Assembly: GCF_004959855.1 (NCBI RefSeq)
Contig: NZ_SPNT01000003.1
Span: 62,001-126,000 of the forward strand
Direction of reading: 5' to 3'
Length of the DNA: 64,000 nt
From: Nitratireductor sp. XY-223
Lineage (GTDB): Bacteria; Pseudomonadota; Alphaproteobacteria; Rhizobiales; Rhizobiaceae
The notes under the pieces were generated by a model that was not told the DNA's origin, made no database searches, and worked only from the letters and a program-made list of their open reading frames with translations. Below, piece after piece: positions 41,907-52,454 of the stretch. Position numbers and translations under genes: made by a program. Within the stretch, counting starts at the first letter, position 1, and every line of letters starts with the position of its first letter.

Positions 41907-44546
41907 TTATTGACCGAGCGTCCTGTCGGTGATGTCCCGCACATCGGGGGAAAGGGACGATTGCTGCGCGATCGTGGCAAGCGCAGCCCGGGCTTTTTCC
42001 TGGCGCACCGGTTCGAGCGATTTCCAGGAACGCATGGCCGTCAGGATACGCGCCGCGACCTGTGGATTGCGCTGATCGAGATCGATGATCTGTTCGGCGA
42101 GGAACTCGTATGCGGCGCCGTCGGGCAGATTGAAACCCGTCGGGTTGCCCGCGGCGAAACTGCCGATCAACGCCCGGACTCGGTTCGGGTTCTCGATCGA
42201 AAAGTGCCGGGTGCCCATCAGCCGCATGACGCGCTCGAGGGTGTCGGGGCCGGGGATCGTCGCCTGGATCATCAGCCACTTGTCGATGACGAGCGGATTG
42301 TCGCGGAAGCGCAGTTCGAATTCCGCCAGCGCTGTCTCGGCGCCCGCCGATCCGGGGAAGCGGTGAACCAGGATGCCGAGAACGCCGCTCATGATCGTCA
42401 TGTTGTCGGCAGAGCGGATGATCGGCAACAGCGCGTCGGGCGGCAGAGCCACATGTGTCAGGTAGCCGAGGCCGGCGAGATAGAGGGCACGCCGACCGGC
42501 GTTGTCCGCATCCGGGCTGTAGCGGCCGCCGGGCATGATGTTCTCGATGATGCCCTCGAATGTCTCGCGGCCGCGCGATGCGATGCCGTCGATGACGGAT
42601 TTGCGCGCCGCAAAGATCGCATCGGGATCGATTCCGGTGCCGATTTCACGGGCAATGTCGGCCTCGCCCGGAAGGCTGATCGCCTGGCCGCGCAGCGCAG
42701 GCTCAAGGGCATCGTCATTTGCCGTGGACAACAGGCTGTCGATCAGGGCATCGCCGCAGCCGACGGACTGGCCGTCGCGTATCGCGCCGGTCGCTGCGAT
42801 CAGTTCCCGCATCGCCAGTTCGCTGAGCGCCTGCCATCGCGAGTACGGATCGGTCTCGAACCGGGCGAGATGCGCGAGATCCGATGACGATTGCTCGTAC
42901 CGGATGTTGATCGGGGCCGAGAAGCTCCGGTTCAGGGAGAGCGATGGCCGCGCGCCGATATCCTCGAAGACAACGCAGTGGCTGCGTTCCCTGACGTGCA
43001 TAACATCGCCGCTGACATCGATGCCGGCGACGCTGTGCGCCGCGATCTCCTTGCCGTCCGGATCGAAAAGCCCGAAACGCAGCGGGATATGCATTTGTTT
43101 TTTCCCGTCCTCACCGGGCGTCGGCGGAACCGATTGTTCGATATCGACGGTGAGCTTCTTGGCCGATGCGTCGAAGCGCGACGCAATGGATAAAACGGGC
43201 GTTCCGGCCTGGTGGTACCAGACGGAAAACTGGGAAAGATCGGTTCCGTTGGCATCCTCGAAACAGGCCAGGAAATCCTCGATCGTCGCCGCATCCCCGT
43301 CGTGGCGGGTGAAATAGAGATCAAGCCCCCGTTTGAAGTCTTCGGCACCGAGGATGGTGGCCAGCATGCGCACCACCTCGGAGCCTTTTTCATAGACCGT
43401 CGCCGTATAGAAATTGTTGATCTCGCTGTATCGCACCGGCCGCACCGGGTGGGCGAGGGGGCCGCTGTCCTCCGGAAACTGATGTGCCTTCAGCAGGCGG
43501 ACCTCGGCGATGCGTTTGACCGGCCGAGACCGCATGTCCGCCGAGAACTCGTGGTCGCGATAGACCGTCAGGCCTTCCTTGAGACAGAGCTGGAACCAGT
43601 CGCGGCAGGTGATGCGGTTTCCGGTCCAGTTGTGAAAATACTCGTGCGCGATGATCGCTTCGATATTGGCGTAGTCCGTATCGGTCGCCGTGTCCGCGTC
43701 GGCCAGCACGTATTTATCGTTGAAGATGTTGAGGCCCTTGTTCTCCATGGCGCCCATGTTGAAGTCGGACACGGCGACGATCATGAAGACACTGAGATCG
43801 TATTCCCGGCCGAACCGTTCCTCGTCCCATGTCATGGCGCGCTTGAGCGCGTCCATTGCGTAGGCTGCACGGTCTTCCTTACCGTGCTCGACATAGATTT
43901 CCAGTTTGACCGGCTTGCCCGACGCGGTGGTGAAGTCGTCCCGGACCACGGCCAGGTCGCCGGCGACCAGTGCAAAAAGATAGCTCGGCTTGGGATGCGG
44001 ATCCTGCCAGACGGCATAGTGCCATCCTTCGCCAAGCGCGCCGCTTTCCTTCGGGTTGCCGTTGGACAGGAGCAGCGGCGCGTCTTTCTTCGGTGCCTCG
44101 ATCCGCGTCGTGTAGGTCGCCAGCACGTCCGGCCGGTCGAGGAAATAGGTGATGCGGCGAAAGCCCTCAGCCTCGCACTGGGTGCAATAGACGCCGTTGG
44201 ACCGGTAAAGGCCCATCAGCTTGGTGTTTTCCGCCGGCGCGACCTCCGTGACGATCTCCAGCGTAAAGAACTCCGTTGCCGGAAGGTCCCGGATCTCGAG
44301 CCTGGATGGCGAGGCATCGAACCTGCCGCTGTCGGCGGTCCGCCCGTCGATCTTGAGATCCACGAATGTCAGTTCGTCGCCGTCGAGGACGAGCGGCGCA
44401 TCGCCGCCGGAGCGCCTCCGCAGCGCGATACGGCTGGTGACCACCGTCCTTGACGCATCGAGCCGGAACGTCAGGTCGACGGTCTCGATCTCGAAATCCG
44501 TCGGTTTGTAGTCTTCGAGACGAACTTCCTGTCCGGTTCTGGTCAT
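41907..44546 (-). CDS. pepN: Aminopeptidase N (M1 family)
   Basis: MGAMENKGLNIFND, IIAHEYFHNWTGNRITCRDWFQLCLKEGLTVYRDHEFSADM. Confidence 0.96.
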   Translation of the reverse strand: MTRTGQEVRLEDYKPTDFEIETVDLTFRLDASRTVVTSRIALRRRSGGDAPLVLDGDELTFVDLKIDGRTADSGRFDASPSRLEIRDLPATEFFTLEIVTEVAPAENTKLMGLYRSNGVYCTQCEAEGFRRITYFLDRPDVLATYTTRIEAPKKDAPLLLSNGNPKESGALGEGWHYAVWQDPHPKPSYLFALVAGDLAVVRDDFTTASGKPVKLEIYVEHGKEDRAAYAMDALKRAMTWDEERFGREYDLSVFMIVAVSDFNMGAMENKGLNIFNDKYVLADADTATDTDYANIEAIIAHEYFHNWTGNRITCRDWFQLCLKEGLTVYRDHEFSADMRSRPVKRIAEVRLLKAHQFPEDSGPLAHPVRPVRYSEINNFYTATVYEKGSEVVRMLATILGAEDFKRGLDLYFTRHDGDAATIEDFLACFEDANGTDLSQFSVWYHQAGTPVLSIASRFDASAKKLTVDIEQSVPPTPGEDGKKQMHIPLRFGLFDPDGKEIAAHSVAGIDVSGDVMHVRERSHCVVFEDIGARPSLSLNRSFSAPINIRYEQSSSDLAHLARFETDPYSRWQALSELAMRELIAATGAIRDGQSVGCGDALIDSLLSTANDDALEPALRGQAISLPGEADIAREIGTGIDPDAIFAARKSVIDGIASRGRETFEGIIENIMPGGRYSPDADNAGRRALYLAGLGYLTHVALPPDALLPIIRSADNMTIMSGVLGILVHRFPGSAGAETALAEFELRFRDNPLVIDKWLMIQATIPGPDTLERVMRLMGTRHFSIENPNRVRALIGSFAAGNPTGFNLPDGAAYEFLAEQIIDLDQRNPQVAARILTAMRSWKSLEPVRQEKARAALATIAQQSSLSPDVRDITDRTLGQ

Positions 44547-44736
44547 AATCCCTGTTCCGTTCCGCTGGGCGTGCTCGTTGCTGTAGTCTCCAACGGGTTG
44601 TGCCGTCAACACAATCCCGAAGGGCAAGCGACGATTGAAATCGGTGCTTGTGGTGACAATGCGCCGGCCACGCCCTATAAAGGGATCAGGACGCGGTTCC
44701 TGTTCCATTCCGGTTCTCCAACGCACAGGTTTGTCG

Positions 44737-47046
44737 ATGAATATTGTGACTCCGAAATTCGGCGTCGGGGCCTCCGCGCTTCGAAAAGAAGATGATGCCC
44801 TGGTCCGAGGCAAGGGCCGTTTTTCAGACGATTTCAACAGGCCGGACCAGCTATACGGCTACGTGCTGCGTTCCCCCTACGCGGCGGCAAATTTCAAGAT
44901 CGCATCGGTCGCGGACGCCGCGGCCTCGGAGGGCGTGCACCTGGTCATGACCGCCAGGGATGTCTCGCACCTCGGCAGCATCCACTGTTTCACGCCCGTA
45001 AAGCAGCCCGACGGAACCAAATGCGAGCTGCGCGAGACGCCGATCCTGTGCGACGGCCAGGTCCGTTATGTCGGCGACGCGGTCGCCTTTGTCGTCGCCG
45101 AGAGCACGAAACAGGCGCAGGACGCCGCCGAACTGATCGAAATCGAATGGGACGATGTCGAAGCCGTTGCTGACATGGAGGCGGCGCTCGGCGACGACGC
45201 ACCGCTGCTTTGGCCGGAACTCGGATCCAACCGGGTCTATCTCTACGAGCAGGGCGACGAAGGCGAAACGGCCGCGGCTTTCGAGAAAGCCCATCACGTT
45301 ACGGAAATCTCCTTCGTCAACAACCGGCTTGTGTCCAACTTCATGGAGCCGCGCGCGGCGCTGGCCGAGTGGAACCCGCAGGACGAAAGCTTCGAGCTGA
45401 TCATGGGATCGCAAGGCGTCCACGGCATTCGCAACACGCTCGCAAACCATGTCTTCGACATGGACCAGGAGAAGATCCGGGTGATTTCCGGCGATGTGGG
45501 CGGCGGCTTCGGAACGCGCGTTCACAACTACCGCGAATATCCGCTCGTCATGGAGGCCGCGCGCCGGCTGGACCGCCCGGTCAAGACGCTGGCCGACCGG
45601 TCCGAGCATTTCATGGCGGATGCGCACGGGCGCGACAATCTCGTCAATGCGAAGATGGCCCTGGATGAAGACGGCCGTTTCCTGGCGCTCAGCATCGATG
45701 TAAGGGCCAATATGGGCGCCTATCTCAGCGGTTTCGGGCCGAGCATCCCGCTGTTCGGCGCCATGATGGCCACCGGTGTCTACGATATTCGCAAGCACCA
45801 CATGCGCATCCAGGGCGTCTATACGAACACGACGCCCGTGGACGCCTATCGCGGCGCCGGCCGTCCGGAAGCGGCGCTGCTGCTGGAGCGGCTCGTCGAT
45901 GCCTGCGCGCGCGAGACCGGCATCGATCCGGCCGAATTGCGCCGTCGCAATTTCATCCGGCCCGAGCAGTTTCCTTACACCACCGTTTCCGGCCGCAAAT
46001 ACGATGTCGGCGAATACCAGGGACACCTGGACATGGCCCTTGAACGGGCCGGGTACGCGGATTTCGAGGCACGCGCAGAGGAGGCGCGCAAGCGCGGCAA
46101 GATCCGCGGTCTGGGTCTTTCCGTCTATATCGAGGCCTGCGCCTTCACCGGATCCGAGCCGGCACATCTGCAGCTCAACGACGACGGGACGGTCACACTT
46201 TTCATCGGCACCCAGACGAACGGGCAGGGCCATGCGACCGCCTACAGCCAGTTCATCGCCGACCGTATCGGCATCGACTTCGACAAGATCATCGTCAGAC
46301 AGGGCGACACCAACGATCTGTCGAAAGGCGGTGGAACGGGCGGCTCGCGCTCGGTGCCGCTCGGCGGTGTGTCGGTCGACCGCGCGGGCGAAATGCTCGC
46401 CAGGCAGATGCGGCAGATCGCGTCCGACCAGCTTGAAGCGGCGGTCGAGGACATCGAACTGGTGAATGGAGAGGCGCGCGTCGTCGGGACGGACCAGAAG
46501 ATCAGCTACGAGGGGCTCGCCGAGGCCGCCGAAGACAAGGAGCAGTTGAAGGCGGTCGCAGACATCAAGCAGGACGAGGCGACCTATCCCAACGGCACAC
46601 ACATCTGCGAGATCGAGATCGACCCGGATACGGGAAAGGCGGAGATCGTTGCCTACAATATCGTCGACGATTTCGGCGTGGTGGTGAACCCGGTCCTGCT
46701 GATGGGGCAGATCCACGGCGGCGCCGTCCAGGGCATCGGCCAGTGCCTTCTCGAAGGAGCGGAATACAGCGACGACGGGCAGTTGCTGACGGCGAGTTTC
46801 ATGGACTATGCCATGCCGCGCGCCGACAACATGCCGTCCTTCAGCTTCGAAACGCGCAATGTGCCGTCGACGACCAATGCCATGGGTATCAAGGGTGCCG
46901 GCGAGGCCGCCACGATCGGCGCCTGCCCGGCGGTGCTTAATTCCGTGATCGATGCGCTCGACCGCGCCTACGGCATACGCCACATCGAAATGCCGACGAC
47001 CCCGCACCGCATCTGGTCGGCGATCCAGGAGGCAAAGGGCGCGTGA
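44737..47046 (+). CDS. Xanthine dehydrogenase/CoxL-family molybdopterin-binding subunit (form II)
   Basis: AYRGAGRPEAALLLERL (form II motif), IGTQTNGQGHATAYSQF, GIKGAGEAATIGACPAVLNSVIDAL (catalytic Glu). Confidence 0.9.
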   Translation: MNIVTPKFGVGASALRKEDDALVRGKGRFSDDFNRPDQLYGYVLRSPYAAANFKIASVADAAASEGVHLVMTARDVSHLGSIHCFTPVKQPDGTKCELRETPILCDGQVRYVGDAVAFVVAESTKQAQDAAELIEIEWDDVEAVADMEAALGDDAPLLWPELGSNRVYLYEQGDEGETAAAFEKAHHVTEISFVNNRLVSNFMEPRAALAEWNPQDESFELIMGSQGVHGIRNTLANHVFDMDQEKIRVISGDVGGGFGTRVHNYREYPLVMEAARRLDRPVKTLADRSEHFMADAHGRDNLVNAKMALDEDGRFLALSIDVRANMGAYLSGFGPSIPLFGAMMATGVYDIRKHHMRIQGVYTNTTPVDAYRGAGRPEAALLLERLVDACARETGIDPAELRRRNFIRPEQFPYTTVSGRKYDVGEYQGHLDMALERAGYADFEARAEEARKRGKIRGLGLSVYIEACAFTGSEPAHLQLNDDGTVTLFIGTQTNGQGHATAYSQFIADRIGIDFDKIIVRQGDTNDLSKGGGTGGSRSVPLGGVSVDRAGEMLARQMRQIASDQLEAAVEDIELVNGEARVVGTDQKISYEGLAEAAEDKEQLKAVADIKQDEATYPNGTHICEIEIDPDTGKAEIVAYNIVDDFGVVVNPVLLMGQIHGGAVQGIGQCLLEGAEYSDDGQLLTASFMDYAMPRADNMPSFSFETRNVPSTTNAMGIKGAGEAATIGACPAVLNSVIDALDRAYGIRHIEMPTTPHRIWSAIQEAKGA

Positions 47047-48029
47047 GCGCCGTGCGTTCCGACAAAGAAAGAACCATGGGCGAAGCATCGCTGGACGACG
47101 GACAGACGAGCGCGCTGACCGGCATCGTGCTCAAGCTGACATCGGTCGTTTTCTTCGTTGCCATGGCGACATGCATCAAGGCGGCCGGAGACGGTGTCCC
47201 GGCCGGGCAGATTGTCTTCTTCCGCTCGTCGATGGCGATGATCCCGGTGTTCCTGTATCTCGCCTGGCGCCGGCAGCTTCACACCGCATTCCGCACCAGG
47301 AATCCGATGGGTCATCTGTGGCGCGGTCTTGTCGGCGTCTCCGCGATGGCTTGCGGCTTTTACGGCCTCACGCAATTGCCGCTTCCCGATGCGATCGCGC
47401 TCGGCTATGCGCGGCCGCTGCTGATGGTGGTGCTGGCGTCGCTGGTGCTCGGTGAAACGATCCGGGTCTACCGGTGGTCGGCCGTCGCGGTCGGCCTGGT
47501 CGGCGTCCTCGTCATCTCATGGCCGTTGCTGACGCTTTTCGACGGCGGGTTCTGGCAGAGCGGCCAGACGCGCGGCGTTGTCGCCGTGCTCACCTCCGCG
47601 TTCCTCGTGGCTTTTGCAATGATCCTCGTGCGGCGCCTGATCACCACCGAAAAGACGCCCACCATCGTTCTTTATTTCTCGCTTTCGGCGACCGTGCTCT
47701 CACTGGCGACCATACCCTTCGGGTGGGTGCCGCTGGATACGCCGGCGCTTATCTTGCTGGTAAGCGCGGGGGTACTTGGCGGCCTCGGCCAGATTTTCCT
47801 GACGCAAAGCTACCGCCATGCGGACGTCTCGACCATCGCGCCGTTCGAATACACATCCATCGTTTTCGGCATCGTCGCCGGCTATTTCCTGTTCGGCAAC
47901 GTGCCGCAATGGTCGATGATCATCGGAACTGCGATCGTCATCGCGGCAGGGCTGTACATCATCGTGCGCGAACACCGGCTGGGCGTCGAACAGAAGGCGG
48001 CGCGCCGGTTCACCACGCCGCAGGGCTGA
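47043..48029 (+). CDS. DMT superfamily (EamA) transporter
   Basis: Ten-TM EamA-like repeat protein; GTG start overlaps the preceding stop. Confidence 0.85.
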   Translation: MSAVRSDKERTMGEASLDDGQTSALTGIVLKLTSVVFFVAMATCIKAAGDGVPAGQIVFFRSSMAMIPVFLYLAWRRQLHTAFRTRNPMGHLWRGLVGVSAMACGFYGLTQLPLPDAIALGYARPLLMVVLASLVLGETIRVYRWSAVAVGLVGVLVISWPLLTLFDGGFWQSGQTRGVVAVLTSAFLVAFAMILVRRLITTEKTPTIVLYFSLSATVLSLATIPFGWVPLDTPALILLVSAGVLGGLGQIFLTQSYRHADVSTIAPFEYTSIVFGIVAGYFLFGNVPQWSMIIGTAIVIAAGLYIIVREHRLGVEQKAARRFTTPQG

Positions 48030-48044
48030 CCTGGTTTCATATGC

Positions 48045-49307
48045 TTATTCGGCGGCCGTTTCCGTCTCATCGCCCAGTTCGACACGCGGATCGAGCTCGT
48101 AGGTCTGCGGCGTCTGGGCGCGGTCCAGCGGGATCGCCTGGAACTCGACGCGCTCCTCTTCCGATGCCTGCGGGCGGCGGAAGCTGCGGAAATAGGCGTA
48201 GCCGCCATAAAGCGCGAAGGATGCTCCCATCACGGTAAACAGCGCCTGGTTGCCGAAATTGTCCATCAGCAGGCCCGAGATCGGCGGTCCGAACATCGTG
48301 CCGCCGCCATAGACGATCAGCAGGCCGCTTGACGTCGAGACGAATTCGTCGGCTTGCGCATAGTCATTGGCGTGGGCGACGACGAGTGAATAGATCGGAT
48401 ACATCACCGCGCCCAGCAGCAGGACGAAGACCAGGAACAGGTAGATATTGGACGTTCCGACCAGCAGGTTGAGCACACAAGCCGCCACGCCGATGACGCC
48501 GGCCAGGGCCATCACATAGCGCCGGTCGATGCGGTCCGACATGCGGCCGAGCGGGAACTGGAACAGCGCGCCGCCGATCATCGCGACCGCCAGCATTGTC
48601 GCGCCGGTCGCGGTCGAGAGCCCGTTGAGCTGCGCGAAGACCGGAGCGAGGTTGTTCCACGCGCCGGTGATCACGCCCGCCAGTGCGGCGCCGACGACGG
48701 CCGCCGGCGATTTTCGATAGAGCGCGAAGATGTTGACGGAAACCTGCGTCAACGGCTGCGGCGACTGGGCGTTGGACAGCCCCGTCGGCATCAGTGCGAG
48801 TGCGAAGACGATGGCGCAGACCATGAACAGCGACGCCGTCAGCGGGTTGCCCAGCGGCACCATGAACTGTCCCAGCATTACGGCGATCATCGCAATGACC
48901 ATGTAGACCGAAAACACCGTGCCGCGCGTCTCGTTGGTGACCCGTTCATTGAGCCAGCTCTCGATCACCATGTAGCCGCCGGCGATGGAAAAGCCCGTCA
49001 GGCCGCGGAAGAGGATCCAGGCGGCCGGGTGGACGATGAGCGCGTGCATGAGCAGCGAAATCGACATCAGCGCTGCCAGAACGGCAAAGACCCGGACATG
49101 GCCGACACGCAGCACGAGGCGCGGCACCGCCAGGCAGCCTGCCGTGAACGCGATGGCATAACCGGTTGCGATCATTGAGATTTCGAAAGTCGACCAGCCC
49201 TCCTGCACGGCCCTCAATGGTATGAGGTAACCGGAGAGCCCGACGCCGAGCAGCATGAAGAATGCCGACAGGAGAAGGCTTGCAATCGGAACAATGCTGC
49301 TCGTCAT
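48045..49307 (-). CDS. MFS transporter (YcaD-like)
   Basis: SGYLIPLRAVQEGWSTFEISMIATGYAIAFTAGCLAVPRLVLRVGHVRVFA...QFPLGRMSDRIDRR. Confidence 0.85.
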   Translation of the reverse strand: MTSSIVPIASLLLSAFFMLLGVGLSGYLIPLRAVQEGWSTFEISMIATGYAIAFTAGCLAVPRLVLRVGHVRVFAVLAALMSISLLMHALIVHPAAWILFRGLTGFSIAGGYMVIESWLNERVTNETRGTVFSVYMVIAMIAVMLGQFMVPLGNPLTASLFMVCAIVFALALMPTGLSNAQSPQPLTQVSVNIFALYRKSPAAVVGAALAGVITGAWNNLAPVFAQLNGLSTATGATMLAVAMIGGALFQFPLGRMSDRIDRRYVMALAGVIGVAACVLNLLVGTSNIYLFLVFVLLLGAVMYPIYSLVVAHANDYAQADEFVSTSSGLLIVYGGGTMFGPPISGLLMDNFGNQALFTVMGASFALYGGYAYFRSFRRPQASEEERVEFQAIPLDRAQTPQTYELDPRVELGDETETAAE

Positions 49308-49548
49308 AACATCAACTTTCCCGTACGCGGTCTTGGTCAGGAAGCGCTCAAATGCCCGATCGGGCTGTCCGTGTCGGAAATGCGCCACCCATTCCTCGAA
49401 ATCTGCCGGAAAGTTGCGAAAAACGCGCCCTTATTCGCGACATGGATCTCAAAAAGCAATGGGCCGCACGGCAAGGCCGAACACCCGGAAAATCATGTTG
49501 GATTGCCGTCAGGCCGCCTGCCGCAAAAGCGCTGGGGCAGACACGCGA

Positions 49549-50427
49549 TTAGCCGGAAAACCGGTCCAAACGATCGCGCACGGACAGGAAATCCTGCCAG
49601 GACAGTTTCTTCGCCGCCGGGTTGCGCAACAGATAGGCCGGATGCAGCGTTGGCAGGGCCGGGATCGCCGTGTCGCTATTAGGATGATATTCAGACCAGG
49701 TTCCGCGCAGCGACAGGATACCGCGCGTGGTGCCGAGCAGCGCCTTGGTCGAGACATTGCCGAGGAACACGACGACCTTGGGACCGACCAGTTCGACGTG
49801 ACGCTCGATGAAGGGGCGGCACAGTTCGATCTCAAGCGGCGTCGGCGACCGGTTGCCCGGTGGGCGCCAGGGGATCATGTTTGTGATGTAGCAGCGGGTC
49901 CGGTCCAGTTCGATTGCCTTGAGCATCTTGTCCAGCAGTTGGCCGGCCCTGCCGACGAACGGCAGGCCCTGGCGATCCTCGTCGCGACCCGGTGCTTCGC
50001 CGATGAACATGACGTCCGATTGCGGGTTGCCGTCGGCGAAGACGGTGCTGCGCGCGCCGAACCTGAGATTGCAGCCGTTGAACGATGCCAGGGCCTCGCG
50101 CAGGGCGTCGATCGACTGGGCGTTGCGGGCGGTTTCCCGGGCATCGGTGATCGCGGCTTCGTCCGGAACGGTCGCCTCGGGCTGTTGCGGCGAGGGGGGC
50201 TGTGCCGGCACCGGCTTCTCGGTGGCACTGGCCGCTGGCGGCCGCCGGGCTTCCTGGTTGGAGGGCTTTTTGGCGGCCGCTGCAGTTCGGGCACGGGATT
50301 CCTCGAAACGGTCGACTGTGCTTTCCTCGACCGCACTGTCAACGCCCGCTTCGGCATAAAAATGCAAAAGGGCCGCCAGTTCGTCGGCCGTCGGCGCCCG
50401 TGCCGATTTTTCGTCTCCGCCTGTCAT
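49549..50427 (-). CDS. Family-4-like uracil-DNA glycosylase with N-terminal extension, apparently lacking two Fe-S cysteines
   Basis: [64 protein letters not shown]. Confidence 0.88.
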   Translation of the reverse strand: MTGGDEKSARAPTADELAALLHFYAEAGVDSAVEESTVDRFEESRARTAAAAKKPSNQEARRPPAASATEKPVPAQPPSPQQPEATVPDEAAITDARETARNAQSIDALREALASFNGCNLRFGARSTVFADGNPQSDVMFIGEAPGRDEDRQGLPFVGRAGQLLDKMLKAIELDRTRCYITNMIPWRPPGNRSPTPLEIELCRPFIERHVELVGPKVVVFLGNVSTKALLGTTRGILSLRGTWSEYHPNSDTAIPALPTLHPAYLLRNPAAKKLSWQDFLSVRDRLDRFSG

Positions 50428-50531
50428 GGACGGATTGTAAGGCGTCGCGACAGTGAATTGAAGCGCCGGCGGTGGATATCCCCTGCGGCTCCGGGTCTGC
50501 CGCGACAAATTGCGCGCAACACCGATTACTA

Positions 50532-50547
50532 TTGACGTTTACGTCAA
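50532..50547. promoter_or_regulatory. Perfect palindromic operator TTGACGTTTACGTCAA (MerR/LiuR-like) upstream of ETF-QO
   Basis: TTGACGT-TT-ACGTCAA, 120 bp upstream of ETF-QO start. Confidence 0.6.
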
Positions 50548-50666
50548 AGTAAATCATGGAAATCCCGGCAGAATGATTCTAAATGATTGCACTGCGGTAC
50601 CCGAAACGCTATTGGCCAGTGTCGGAACGGCCTCTGGGCAACCCGATACTGCGGAGGAAATGAAGT

Positions 50667-52334
50667 ATGAGCGACGAACTCGAATTGCCTGAGCGCGAGG
50701 GCATGGAATTCGATGTGGTCATCGTCGGAGCAGGTCCGGCGGGGCTCGCGGCGGCCATCCGCCTCAAGCAGCTCAATGAGGAGCTTTCAGTCGTCGTGCT
50801 GGAAAAAGGCGCCGAGGTCGGCGCGCATATCCTGTCCGGCGCGGTGGTCGATCCGGTCGGCGTCGATCAGCTGCTGCCCGACTGGCGCGACGATCCCGAG
50901 CATCCGTTCAAGACGCCGGTCACCCAGGACCATTTCCTGGTTCTCGGTCCGTCAGGCTCGCTGACCCTGCCGAATTTCATGATGCCGCCGCTGATGAACA
51001 ACCACGGCAACTACATCGTGTCGCTCGGCAATGTGTGCCGCTGGCTGGCCGCCAAGGCGGAGGAACTCGGGGTCGAGATCTATCCGGGATTTGCGGCGAC
51101 GGAAGTGCTCTACAATGATGACGGAGCGGTGATCGGCGTGGCGACGGGCGATATGGGCGTCGGTCGCGACGGCAAGCCCGGGCCTAACTTTGCGCGGGGC
51201 ATGGAGCTCATGGGCAAATACGTTCTGATCGGCGAGGGTGTCCGCGGATCGCTCGCCAAGCAGCTCATCGCGCATTTCGCACTGGACAAGGACAGCGAGC
51301 CGCAGAAATTCGGCATCGGCATCAAGGAGCTGTGGGAAGTCGATCCGTCGAAGCACAAGCAGGGCCTTGTGCAGCACTCCTTCGGCTGGCCGCTCGACGG
51401 AAAGACCGGCGGGGGATCGTTCCTCTATCATCTCGAGGACAACCAGGTCGCTGTCGGCTTCGTCCTGCACCTCAACTACAAGAACCCGTATCTGTCTCCC
51501 TTCGAGGAATTCCAGCGCTTCAAGACCCACCCGGCCATCGCCCCGACTTTCGAGGGCGGAAAGCGCATCGCCTATGGTGCGCGTGCAATCACCGAGGGCG
51601 GATACCAGTCCGTTCCAAAGCTGACTTTCCCTGGCGGCGCGCTGATCGGCTGCTCGGCCGGATTTGTGAACGTGCCGCGTATCAAGGGCTCCCACAATGC
51701 GATGCTGTCCGGCATGCAGGCTGCGGAACAGGTAGCGTCAGCCATCGCCGCGGGACGCTCCGGCGACGAACTCAGCGGTTATGACGAAGGCTGGCGCAAC
51801 AGCGAAATCGGCAAGGACCTGAAAAAGGTCCGCAATGTCAAGCCGCTGTGGTCGCGCCTTGGCACCGCCGGCGGCGTCATGCTGGGTGGTTTCGACATGT
51901 GGTGCAACACTTTGTTCGGCTTTTCCATCTTCGGCACGATGAAGCATGGCAAGCCCGACTACGCATCGCTCGAGCCGGCATCGAAACACAAGAAGATCGA
52001 CTATCCAAAGCCGGACGGCAAACTGACATTCGACCGGCTCTCGTCGGTTTTCCTGTCGAACACCAATCACGAGGAAGACGAGCCCGTCCATCTTCAACTG
52101 CAGGACGCCCCGCTCCAGAGGAGCTCGGAATACGATGTCTATGCAGGTCCGTCGACGCGCTATTGTCCGGCCGGCGTATACGAATGGGTGGCGGAGGACG
52201 GCCGCGAGCCGCAATTCGTCATCAACGCGCAGAACTGCGTGCACTGCAAGACCTGCGATATCAAGGATCCGAACCAGAACATCAACTGGGTGCCGCCGCA
52301 GGGCGGCGAGGGTCCGGTCTATCCGAACATGTAG
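50667..52334 (+). CDS. Electron-transfer flavoprotein:ubiquinone oxidoreductase
   Basis: FDVVIVGAGPAGLAAAIRLKQ; C-terminal YCPAGVYEW...INAQNCVHCKTCDIKDPNQNINWVPPQGGEGPVYPNM. Confidence 0.97.
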   Translation: MSDELELPEREGMEFDVVIVGAGPAGLAAAIRLKQLNEELSVVVLEKGAEVGAHILSGAVVDPVGVDQLLPDWRDDPEHPFKTPVTQDHFLVLGPSGSLTLPNFMMPPLMNNHGNYIVSLGNVCRWLAAKAEELGVEIYPGFAATEVLYNDDGAVIGVATGDMGVGRDGKPGPNFARGMELMGKYVLIGEGVRGSLAKQLIAHFALDKDSEPQKFGIGIKELWEVDPSKHKQGLVQHSFGWPLDGKTGGGSFLYHLEDNQVAVGFVLHLNYKNPYLSPFEEFQRFKTHPAIAPTFEGGKRIAYGARAITEGGYQSVPKLTFPGGALIGCSAGFVNVPRIKGSHNAMLSGMQAAEQVASAIAAGRSGDELSGYDEGWRNSEIGKDLKKVRNVKPLWSRLGTAGGVMLGGFDMWCNTLFGFSIFGTMKHGKPDYASLEPASKHKKIDYPKPDGKLTFDRLSSVFLSNTNHEEDEPVHLQLQDAPLQRSSEYDVYAGPSTRYCPAGVYEWVAEDGREPQFVINAQNCVHCKTCDIKDPNQNINWVPPQGGEGPVYPNM

Positions 52335-52454
52335 CCGCGGGTCCGCTTTCGCGCTCTCAAGGCGCGGTGGTTGTATAGCGCGAGAAATGTGCTCGTAATC
52401 CGGCCGGTAAACTGCTTTGATGCGGAACCGTTGCGGCCGGATTCGGAGGACAAT

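Noticed and set aside
44851-47088. 745-aa minus-strand ORF antisense to the CoxL-like gene
   Set aside because: Shadow frame; composition is D/H/R/V-rich without family motifs.
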